From Patulibacter sp. SYSU D01012 (GTDB lineage: Bacteria; Actinomycetota; Thermoleophilia; Solirubrobacterales; Solirubrobacteraceae), in contig NZ_JAFMTB010000001.1 in assembly GCF_017916475.1 (NCBI RefSeq), positions 248,001 to 312,000 on the forward strand: 64,000 nucleotides of DNA, read 5' to 3'. A program made the position numbers and the translations under genes. The first letter of the stretch is position 1, and each line of letters opens with the position of its first letter. Shown in pieces: positions 8,503-17,600 of the stretch. The notes beneath the pieces are model-generated. The model was not told the origin of the DNA. It was given only the letters and a program-made list of their open reading frames with translations, and did not search any database.

Positions 8503-10125
8503 CTAGAACGCGCCGCGGCGACCGAAGACCGCCGGGATGGTCTTCACCAGGATCTGCAGGTCGAGCGACACCGACCAGCGCTCCAGGTACAGGAAGTCCA
8601 GGCGCACCATGTCGTCGAACTCCAGGTCAGAGCGGCCCGACACCTGCCACAGGCCGGTCACGCCCGGCAGCACGAGGTAGCGCTTCTTGTGCCACTCCTC
8701 CAGCCGGTCGTAGTCGCGCTGGGGCAGGGGGCGCGGGCCGACGAGCGACATCTCGCCGCGCAGCACGTTCAGCAGCTGCGGCAGCTCGTCCAGCGACAGG
8801 CGGCGCAGCAGCTTGCCGACGGGGGTGACGCGCGGGTCGTTGCGCATCTTGAAGATCGCCCCGCCCGCCTCGTTCAGCTCCTCGAGCTCGCTCTGGCGGC
8901 GGTCCGCATCGGCGTACATCGTGCGGAACTTCAGGCAGTCGAACGGCACGCCGCCGACGCCAGGACGGCGCGAGCGGTAGATGACCGGTCCGGGGCTGGA
9001 CACCCGGATCGCGACGGCCATCGCCAGCAGCACGGGGCTGAGGAGCACCAGGATGAACGTGCTCATCACCAGGTCGAACGTGCGCTTGATCGCGAAGTCG
9101 ATGCCCTCGGAGACCGGCGGCTTCAGCTCGAACAGCGGGACGGTCTGGCCCGGCAGGAACTCGGCGCGGTGGACCAGGATCTCCATCGTCGACGGCGCCA
9201 CCCGCACGTGCACGCCCTGCCGGTGCGCCTGGTCGACGATGTCGAGCGCGAGCTCCTCGGGGAACGCCGGGTCGGTGATGATGACCTCGTCGATCGCCCC
9301 CGACGCGAGCAGCGCCGGCAGGTCGTCGGCGGTGCCGAGCGAGGGCGCGTGCTGCGGCGGCGGGGCGTCGGCGTCGAGCGTCAGCACGCCGGTCACGCGG
9401 ATGGCGGTGTCCACGTCGTCCGCCAGCGCCGACGCGATCGCGTCGGAGTGCTCGGCGGTGCCCACCAGCACGGCCCGCCGCTGCTGGCCGCTCGAGCGCA
9501 GCAGGCGCCCCGAGACGATCTCGTACGCCTGCCGCAGCACGGCGATGTAGACGATCCCGACGGCCGCTGAGCCGTAGAAGATGTAGTAGCTGGAGAACTG
9601 GTCGCGCTGGCCGTTGATCAGCACGAACACCATCGAGACGACCATCACCTGGAACAGGCCGGTGACGATCCGGCCCAGGCCCTGTCGCTCGTGCCGCCGC
9701 CCGTACAGGCCCATGCGGGCGAAGTTCAGGAGCACCACCAGGATGGTGAACGGGGCGATCTCGCGCGCCTGGTGGGCGTGCCACCCGGCGTCGAACGACC
9801 CCAGCCACAGCGCCTTCAGCGCCAGGGCGGTGAAGATCGCGGCCCAGACGCTCGCCGCGTCGACGGCCATCAGGCCCAGGACGCGCAGCACCTTGCGCAT
9901 CGTCTCGACGCGCAGCAGGAAGAGCAGCGCCGGCGGCCGCTTCGCGCGGATGTCGGTCGCGGGGCGCAGCGGACTGACGGAGCCCAGCGTCGGCAGGCCG
10001 TCGCGGTCCGCGGCGGACGTGCCGTTCGCCACGAGGGATGGCGCCCCGGCGACGGGGCGCTCGGTGGGCTCCGGGCGGTCGGGGACCGCGTCGGGGCTGG
10101 GGCTGGCCTGGCGCACCAACGTCAA
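8503..10125 (-). CDS. Undecaprenyl-phosphate sugar-1-phosphate transferase (exopolysaccharide initiation)
   Basis: A 540-residue membrane enzyme of the WbaP/CpsE type. An N-terminal cytosolic stretch is followed by four or five membrane helices (about residues 75-200), a nucleotide-binding-like domain (AVLVGTAEHSDAIASALADD, about 215-330), one more helix (about 350-370) and a bacterial sugar-transferase domain with the family marks CLKFRTM, DELPQLLNVLRGEMSLVGPRP and GLWQVSGRS. It transfers a sugar phosphate to undecaprenyl phosphate, the first step of polysaccharide assembly. The longest frame starts at TTG 10125 without a visible ribosome site, so the exact start is uncertain. The neighbouring UDP-xylose synthase-like gene supports a polysaccharide locus. 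Confidence 0.9.
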   Translation of the reverse strand: MTLVRQASPSPDAVPDRPEPTERPVAGAPSLVANGTSAADRDGLPTLGSVSPLRPATDIRAKRPPALLFLLRVETMRKVLRVLGLMAVDAASVWAAIFTALALKALWLGSFDAGWHAHQAREIAPFTILVVLLNFARMGLYGRRHERQGLGRIVTGLFQVMVVSMVFVLINGQRDQFSSYYIFYGSAAVGIVYIAVLRQAYEIVSGRLLRSSGQQRRAVLVGTAEHSDAIASALADDVDTAIRVTGVLTLDADAPPPQHAPSLGTADDLPALLASGAIDEVIITDPAFPEELALDIVDQAHRQGVHVRVAPSTMEILVHRAEFLPGQTVPLFELKPPVSEGIDFAIKRTFDLVMSTFILVLLSPVLLAMAVAIRVSSPGPVIYRSRRPGVGGVPFDCLKFRTMYADADRRQSELEELNEAGGAIFKMRNDPRVTPVGKLLRRLSLDELPQLLNVLRGEMSLVGPRPLPQRDYDRLEEWHKKRYLVLPGVTGLWQVSGRSDLEFDDMVRLDFLYLERWSVSLDLQILVKTIPAVFGRRGAF

Positions 10126-10230
10126 AGCGTGTCAGATGGCCCGGGCCGAGGTCGCAGGCCCGCGTGCAGCGGACGCGGCGAGGGACCGGGGAGCGGGCGA
10201 GGCGCGCAGCATGCCGGCCGGCGCCGGTCG

Positions 10231-11178
<948 letters not shown>

Positions 11179-11240
11179 GGCGGGGAGGGTACCCGGGGCG
11201 CGCGCGGGGCACGCGCGCGGGGTGGTGCGGGTGGTGCCCG

Positions 11241-11417
11241 CTACCGCCGCGCGTCCTTGAAGGCCTTCTTGGGGATGTCGTCCGCGGGCACGTACTTGCG
11301 CTTGCTCTGCCGCTCGGCGAGCCCCTGCAGCTCGAGCCGCTTCCAGACGACCGGGCACTTCTTGCACCGCGGGCCGCTCTTGCAGCACTTCTTCTTCACG
11401 GTGACGGTGTCCGCCAT
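11241..11417 (-). CDS. Cys-rich basic mini-protein, 58 aa
   Basis: A 58-residue ORF (ATG 11417, stop TAG) with an N-terminal cluster [11 protein letters not shown] (Cys11, 12, 18 and 21) followed by a basic helix-like region ([14 protein letters not shown]) and a Lys/Arg-rich tail. Four close cysteines suggest a small zinc- or Fe-S-binding knuckle, but the ligand is unproven. A TACGCT box at 11428-11433 (minus strand) ends 10 nt before the ATG. It lies 62 nt upstream of the UDP-xylose synthase-like gene on the same strand. I recall similar short CC...C..CP proteins of unknown role in other actinobacteria, but this was not checked. Confidence 0.65.
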   Translation of the reverse strand: MADTVTVKKKCCKSGPRCKKCPVVWKRLELQGLAERQSKRKYVPADDIPKKAFKDARR

Positions 11418-11583
11418 GGGTCCGTCAAGCGTAGCCGGGCGGGGGCGCGGGGCCGCCGGGGGGCGCTGCTGGGACGGCGGGGCGGTCGTGGGGACGTGGG
11501 GGACAGCGCTGCTGGGGGGCGGGCTGCCCCCGTCGGCGGGCGGGCGCCCCCGCGGGCCGAGGCCCGCGATGGTGCGGGGCCGC

Positions 11584-11715
<132 letters not shown>

Positions 11716-11879
11716 CAAGGGTGGGCGGCCGCCGCGCTGAGGCGCGTTGGGGTGCAGGTGAGGCGGTTCGCGCTGGTGAGGCGGATCGATGCGAAGGAGC
11801 AGGCCCTTTCCGCCTCGGCAGCGGAATCCGCCTCGGCGGGGCGGAAGCCCGCGTCGCCTACAACGACATCACGCCTCAG

Positions 11880-12222
11880 TTCCGCCGGATCCCGCCACGC
11901 TTCCGTCGGACGACGCCTGGTCTCCATCCGACGACGCCGCGCCTCTGCCGGACGGCGCCTGGCCTCCGCGGCGCCTCGCCCCACCGCCCCACCGCCCCAC
12001 CGCCCCACCGCCCCACCGCCCCACCGCCGCGCCGCCGTCGGACTACGCCGCGCCTTCGCCGGACCACGCCGCGCCTTCGTCGGAGCACGCCGCGCCGCCG
12101 TCGGACCACGCCGCGCCCCCGCCCGATGACGCCTCACCGTCGCCGAACGGCACGTCCCTTTCGCCCGAACGGCGCCTCGTCTGCGCCGAACGACGCCGTG
12201 GCCCCGCCGACCCGGCCACCCC
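11880..12222. repeat. 21-bp tandem repeat, about 13 units in two runs
   Basis: Four units at 11880-11963 and nine at 12034-12222, each exactly 21 bp, with core [CT]CGGAC[CG]ACGCCGCGCC. The runs are separated by an 8-bp simple repeat. The period is a multiple of three (a heptapeptide such as PSDHAAP in one frame) and about two helical turns. Whether it is translated is unclear. Confidence 0.8.
11976..12026. repeat. 8-bp simple repeat (CGCCCCAC), about six units
   Basis: About 50 bp of perfect CGCCCCAC units splitting the two runs of 21-bp repeats. It is a probable slippage hot spot. Confidence 0.9.
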
Positions 12223-12350
12223 GACGTCCTCCGATGGCCGCCCGGCCGCCCCGGCTCGGTCCTCGCGCACCCGCGAGTACGATTCCGCGCGGTGTCCGAC
12301 CCCGTCCACAGCCGCGCGGGCCTGCGGGCGAGCGCGACGGCGGGCCGCTG

Positions 12351-14171
12351 ATGGTCGCCGCCGCCCGCCGGGCCGCCGGCCGCGTCCACGCGCCGAGCGC
12401 CCCCGTCGCCCTCGCGCTGCTCGTCGCCCTGGCCCTTGTCCTGCGCCTGCCGACGCTCGACGAGCAGAGCTTCTGGCTGGACGAGGTCTACTCGGCCCGC
12501 ATCGCCGAGGGCTCGTTCGGTCACGCGTGGTCGACGATCCAGCAGACCGAGAACACGCCGCCGCTCTTCTACCTGCTCGGCTGGCTGGCGGTGCACGTCC
12601 TGGGCGCCGGCGAGTGGCAGCTGCGGCTGGTCTCGGGCCTCGCGGGCGGCCTGGCCGTGCTGCCGGTCGCGGCGCTCGCGCGGCGCGTCGGCGGCGAGGG
12701 GCCGGCCTGGTGGCCGGGCGGGTCGGGCCGAGGCGTCCCGGATCACCCCGGCTCCGCGTCGGCGATGCGGAACACGACCGCCGGTGCCGCCCATGCCGAA
12801 GCCGTTCCGGATCACCCGCACCCCACCGCGGCGATCCGGAGCACGACCCCCGGCGTCCGCCTCGCGCCGCTCGCCGTGGGCCTGGCCGCGGGCCTGCTCG
12901 TCGCGGTCAACCCGCTCGCGCACTGGTTCTCGCAGGAGGCGCGCTCGTACGGTCTGCTGCTCCTGACCTCGGCGCTCGCCTGGGCCGCGCTGGCCGCGGC
13001 GCTCGACCGTCCGGACCCGCGCCGCCTGTGGCTGTGGGCGCTCGCGGCCGTCGCGGCGGCGTGGACGCACTACTTCGGGGCGATCCTGCTGGTGGCCGGG
13101 GGCGTCGCGCTCGTGGTGCGCGCGTGGCGGACGGCGGGCCCCGCGCCCTCCCGCGCCACCGCGCTGCGTCCGCTCGCCGCCCCGCTGCTGGCGTCCCTGG
13201 TCGGCGCGGCCGCGCTGGCGCCGATCGCGCTCAACCAGCAGTCGACGTCGATGTACGAGGCGATCGCGGGGGTGAAGAGCCTGGGCGACCGGATCATCGA
13301 GACGCCGAAGCAGTTCGCCGTCGGCTACAACGCGCCGGCGGACATCGTCCTGGGCGTCCTGGTGGCGCTGGCGCTCGTGGTCCTGGTCGGCGCGGGCGCC
13401 TGGCCGCGCCGCCGGACGGCGGCCGCGGACCACGGCGCGCGCGGCGCGGCGGCCGGACGCGGGGGCGATGCCGCCACGGCGGCGCCCATCGCGCTCCCGC
13501 GCCGAACGGGTCTCCTGCGCGGGCGCGTTGCCGGGCGCGGCACGGTGCTCTTGGCGCTCGTCGCCGTGGTCTGGGTCGTCCCGCTGCTGGGGCTGCTCGT
13601 CGACTTCGACCTGGTCCTGACCCGCAACTACGTCGTCCTCATGCCGCCGCTCGCGGCGCTCGCGGCCGTCGGCGCGTGGCGGATCGGCCGGCGCGGGGTG
13701 CTGCTGCTCGGCGCGGTGGCGCTCGTGCAGTGGGCGGTCGTCGCGGCGGTCGCGTTCACGCCCGCCTACCAGCGCGACGACTGGCGCGGCGCGTTGCGCG
13801 AGGCGACGGCCGGGATGCCGGGGCCCGAGCTGCTCGCGGTCTCGCGTTACCAGGGCATCGCGGCCACGTACTACCTGCCCGACGCGAAGCAGATCTACGA
13901 CCTGACCACTCCGACGCCCGTCCGCACGGTCGCGGTCGTCGACCGTCCCGCCGACGCGGGCGACGACGCGCCGTCGCTCGTCCCTGCGCCCCCGATCGGC
14001 GGCATGCGCCTGGTCCGCCAGGTCGGGACCAGCCAGTACCGCGTGTACGTCTGGCGCGCCGACCGACCGATCGCGTTCCCGCCGCTCGTGGCGCTGCAGC
14101 TGTTCGGCGGCGGGCCGGCGGCGCCGAGCCTGCCGCTCGACCAGCGCCGCGCGGCCGTGCTGGTGCCGTAG
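12351..14171 (+). CDS. GT39/ArnT-like membrane glycosyltransferase with repeat insertion
   Basis: 606 residues starting at ATG 12351. The N-terminus has the polyprenyl-phosphate sugar transferase pattern: a first helix (VALALLVALALVLRLPTLDE), the conserved acidic loop WLDEVYSARIA, then NTPPLFYLLGWL and FSQEARSYGLLLL. About ten helices run to residue 500 and a soluble domain follows (DDWRGALREA, LLAVSRYQGIAATYY). Such enzymes move a sugar from a lipid carrier to a cell-envelope acceptor. Residues about 128-165 are an insertion encoded by two copies of the 33-bp palindromic element. It reads VPDHPGSAS then VPDHPHPTA and lies between two helices where relatives have only a few residues. Start and acceptor are uncertain. 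No strong ribosome site is seen. Confidence 0.85.
   Translation: MVAAARRAAGRVHAPSAPVALALLVALALVLRLPTLDEQSFWLDEVYSARIAEGSFGHAWSTIQQTENTPPLFYLLGWLAVHVLGAGEWQLRLVSGLAGGLAVLPVAALARRVGGEGPAWWPGGSGRGVPDHPGSASAMRNTTAGAAHAEAVPDHPHPTAAIRSTTPGVRLAPLAVGLAAGLLVAVNPLAHWFSQEARSYGLLLLTSALAWAALAAALDRPDPRRLWLWALAAVAAAWTHYFGAILLVAGGVALVVRAWRTAGPAPSRATALRPLAAPLLASLVGAAALAPIALNQQSTSMYEAIAGVKSLGDRIIETPKQFAVGYNAPADIVLGVLVALALVVLVGAGAWPRRRTAAADHGARGAAAGRGGDAATAAPIALPRRTGLLRGRVAGRGTVLLALVAVVWVVPLLGLLVDFDLVLTRNYVVLMPPLAALAAVGAWRIGRRGVLLLGAVALVQWAVVAAVAFTPAYQRDDWRGALREATAGMPGPELLAVSRYQGIAATYYLPDAKQIYDLTTPTPVRTVAVVDRPADAGDDAPSLVPAPPIGGMRLVRQVGTSQYRVYVWRADRPIAFPPLVALQLFGGGPAAPSLPLDQRRAAVLVP
12738..12839 (+). repeat. 33-bp palindromic element array 1: two copies inside the GT39 gene
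   Basis: Copies at 12738-12770 and 12807-12839, each exactly 33 bp, start with CCGGATCACC and end with GGCGATCCGG (the first has GCGATGCGG). The spacer is 36 bp, giving a 69-bp period. The copies match arrays at 34816-35384 and 52289-52671, where the commonest period is 70 bp. Here the period is a multiple of three and the frame is kept. Confidence 0.9.
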
Positions 14172-14333
14172 GCGCCGGGCGCGCGGGTGGCGATCGGGAG
14201 GGGCCGCTCGTTCCGGACGCCTTCCGAGCTCGCCCCATGCCGAGCTCGACCGCATTCCGAGTTCGACCCGGCCGGCGGGTCCGGAGGCAGGTGGTCGGGG
14301 GCGCGGGTCCGCCGCGGGCACGGCGCAGGCGAC

Positions 14334-14386
14334 GGATCGAGTTCGCGATCAAGCCGGATGTAGCGGCCTGATCGCCACCTCGATCC
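14334..14386 (+). repeat. Dispersed ~52-bp palindromic element, copy B1
   Basis: Left arm GATCGAGTTCGCGATC and right arm GATCGCCACCTCGATC around a GGATGTAGC centre. It shares arms and centre with copies at 19287-19334, 21354-21406 and 61828-61879. It lies between convergent genes. Confidence 0.85.
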
Positions 14387-14514
14387 GCGGGAGGGGGAAG
14401 CCGGCCACGGGGAAGCCGCCCGGCCCCCCCGGCTCCGCCGCCCCGCCGCCCCGCCGCGTCGCCCCCGGCTCCGCCGCCCCCGCGGCGGTCCGGCCGCGTC
14501 GCCCCCGAACGCGA

Positions 14515-14540
14515 GCGGGCCCGGCATCCGCCGGGCCCGC
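14515..14540. terminator. Bidirectional terminator hairpin
   Basis: Perfect 11-bp stem GCGGGCCCGGC (14515-14525) and GCCGGGCCCGC (14530-14540), loop ATCC, between the ends of two convergent genes. Confidence 0.7.
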
Positions 14541-14602
14541 CCTCGCCCGCTAGGGCGCAACACACGAGCCGCGCGACCGAAGCCGCGCGCCCCGCCGCGC
14601 CC

Positions 14603-17600
14603 CTACCGCAGGGCCGCGGTCCGCTTCCCGGCGCCGCGGACGACGACCTTGCCGGACGCGCCCCCGACGCTCGTCCGTACCTCGACGCGGCTGCGCGTCG
14701 TCAGGCGCGTGCCGGCGTTCACCGTCATCCGGACGGTGCCCGTGCGGGTGACGGTGCGGCTGCGGCCGGCCACCGTCACGGTCGCCTCCACCCGCGACTT
14801 CGACGTCTTCGTCCCGGCCGCGCTGCGGCTCGAGACGTCGGTCACGGTGCAGCGCACCGAGCGGCGGCGGTTGACGAGCTTGCACGTCACGCGGACTCGC
14901 GCGCTCTCGCCCTTCGGTCCGCGGGCGCCCTTCTCGCCGCGCTGGCCCTGCAGGCCCGGGATCCCCTGCGGACCGGGCAGCCCCGGCGCGCCGACGCCCG
15001 TCGCGCCCGTCGCCCCGGCCGGACCCTGCGGCCCGGTCGCCCCGTCAGCGCCGTCGGCGCCGTTCAGCCCGTCGGTCCCGTTCTCGCCGCGCGGCAGGTC
15101 GGTGCTCTCGCCCGTCAGCGCGACCGTGTGCTCGCGCTCGGCGGTGTTCGTCGCGAAGACGAGCTGCGCCTTCGACGTCGCCTTCTGGCGCGCCGGGGCG
15201 AAGCGCACCATCACGGTGCAGGACGCGCCCGGAGCGATCTCGGCGTCCCTGCAGGCGTTCGTCGCCAGCAGGAAGTCGCCCTCGGACCCGGCGTCGGCGG
15301 CCTTGATCGTCACGTCGGAGATCCTCAGCGGCTCGTCGCCCTCGTTCTTCACCGTGACGAGCTGGCCCGGGCTGACCGTGCCGGTCGGCTGCGCCGAGAA
15401 CACCGGCACGTTCGCCGAGAAGCGCGGGCCCGGGCCGGCGTAGGGGACGACCTCGATCGTCTTCTCCGCCGTGACGGGCGCCAGGGACGCCTCGTCCGTG
15501 TGCTCGCGCATGGACTCCTCGGCGACGGCGACCTTCACGGTGCCGCGCTTCAGGCCCGTCAGCTCGCGCGTCCTCGGGTCGAGGATCGCGACCTTGCCGG
15601 CCCGGCGGGCCGCCTCGATCGCGGCGTCGCCCGAGCCGACCGCCAGCTCCGCGGTCTCCTGCCAGTGGACCGAGATCGGGTAGGCGAGCGGGACGATGCG
15701 GCTGCCGTTCTGGTTGACGCCCGACGGCTGGCGGAGCGAGCCCGACAGCGTCGCCGAGGTGCCGACCTCGACCGAGGCCGGCGTGTTCAGCGTGATCTGC
15801 GACGCGAACGCGCGCGCGTCGGCCGTCAGCCACTGGCCGTCGGCGTCGGTGTCGCGGTCCACGTGCCAGTTCAGCCAGCCCGTGACGCCGCCGCGGTCCG
15901 GCACGCCGTACGGGGACTTGCCCGAGGACGGGAGCACCGTGTACGGCACGCCCTCCACGCGGTGGACGTCGAGGATCTGCGCGTGCGAGCCCGCCATCGC
16001 GGCGCCCTTGTCGCTGTCCTGGCGGAAGTCCGTGAGGAGCTCCTCGATCAGCTGCACCTCGGTGCGGTCGCCGAGCTGGCTGGCCTTCGTCTCGGCCGGG
16101 TCGTCCACCGGGTGGTGGGCGAAGACCATGACGTTGTCGATGCTGTCGTCCTTCTTGGCCGACTCGAGCGCGTCCTGGAACATCTGCAGCTGGCCGAAGT
16201 CCGACCCGCGCAGCGAGCCGAGCGCGCTGTTGAGCAGGATGAACCGCGTGCCCTTGTGGTCGAACGTGCGGTAGGGCGCGCCGAACTCCGCCTTCCAGGC
16301 GTCGAGGGTGCCCTGGCCGGCCTTCGCGTAGGCCTCGTGGTTGCCGGGGACGTAGTAGCAGGGGACCTTGCCGCTGCTCGCGTCCGGCGTGGAGTCCGCG
16401 GCGGGCTCCTTGCCCGCCTCGATCAGCTGGCAGCCGCCGTCCTCGAGCGTCTTGCGCGCGAGCGTCAGGTCCTCGGGGGCGCCCTCGTCGGTGATGTCGC
16501 CGTTGAGCACGACCAGGTCGGGCTTCTCGCGGCGGATGCGCTTGAGCGCGGCGACGCCGACCTTGGCCAGCGTCGGGTCCGCGGCGGTGAACTGGACGTC
16601 GGACAGCGTCGCGAAGCTCCAGTCGTCCTTGCCGTTCGTCTCCCCGTCGGGCGAGAGCAGCGGGTCCTGGTGGAGCGGCGCCTCGGCGGGCAGCTCGACC
16701 TCGGGCGCCGCGTCGTACTCCACGCGGTCCAGGACGAACGCGCCGTCCTGCTGGCGCGCCGTGCCCGTCTCGACGAGCTGGAACTCGGTCACCTTGATCG
16801 GGAACTTCGTGTTGGACGGCAGCGTCCAGACGAGGTCGTTCCAGCCGGGCTTCACGCCGCTCTGCAGCTTCGCGTTGCGGGTGCCGGACGCGTCGACCCA
16901 CGCCATGTTGGAGTACTCCGTCGCGTCCTCGGACCACACGTGCCAGCGGAGGCGCAGCGGCTGGCCGGGCACGTTCAGGACGGACGCGCCGGACGCGCGG
17001 GTGACGCCGAAGTTGCGCTGGGCCTTGTAGTCCAGGCGCAGGCCCTCGGGGGCCTTCGACAGCGTCTTGGCGAAGCCGGACGTGCCGTTGGCGGTCCAGT
17101 CCTTGTCCTCGTTCTCGCCGTCGAACTCGTGGAGCGTCTTCGTCTCGACGCCGACCGTCGTCGGCAGCTGCACCGTCGTGCCGCCGGCGGTCACCGAGAC
17201 GACCGTGGCGCCCTTCGCGACCGGGACGATGCGCAGCGCGTCGTCCTGCGGCTGGACCTTGACGACCTTGCGGTCGTAGTCCAGCTCCAGGTCGGACGCG
17301 TCGATCGGGGCGGTGAACCCGTGCGCGTCGCGGCCGGTCACCGTCAGCGTCGTCGGGGCGCTCGTCGTCTCCGGGATCGACAGCCGCTTGCTCGACAGCT
17401 CGAGCTGGTCGAGGCGGTCCAGCACGCGCACCTTCGTGTCGGTGCGGGCGCTGCTGGTCGTGGCGCGCAGCGTGACGGTGCGCCCGCCGTCGGCGGGCGC
17501 CTGGAACGCGCCGTTCTCGACGCTGCCGGCGGCGGCGGACCAGCGGACGTCGCCGCGGTCGAGCTTCACCGGCGCCTGGTTCGAGTCGACGGCGGTGGCC

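Larger units (their letters stand above)
14172..14602. other. Convergent intergenic region with dispersed palindrome and terminator
   Basis: 431 bp between convergent genes. It contains a small triplication of CCGAGCTCG-like units (about 14227-14274), a copy of the ~52-bp dispersed palindrome (14334-14386) and a strong hairpin (14515-14540). No gene is seen. Confidence 0.6.
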
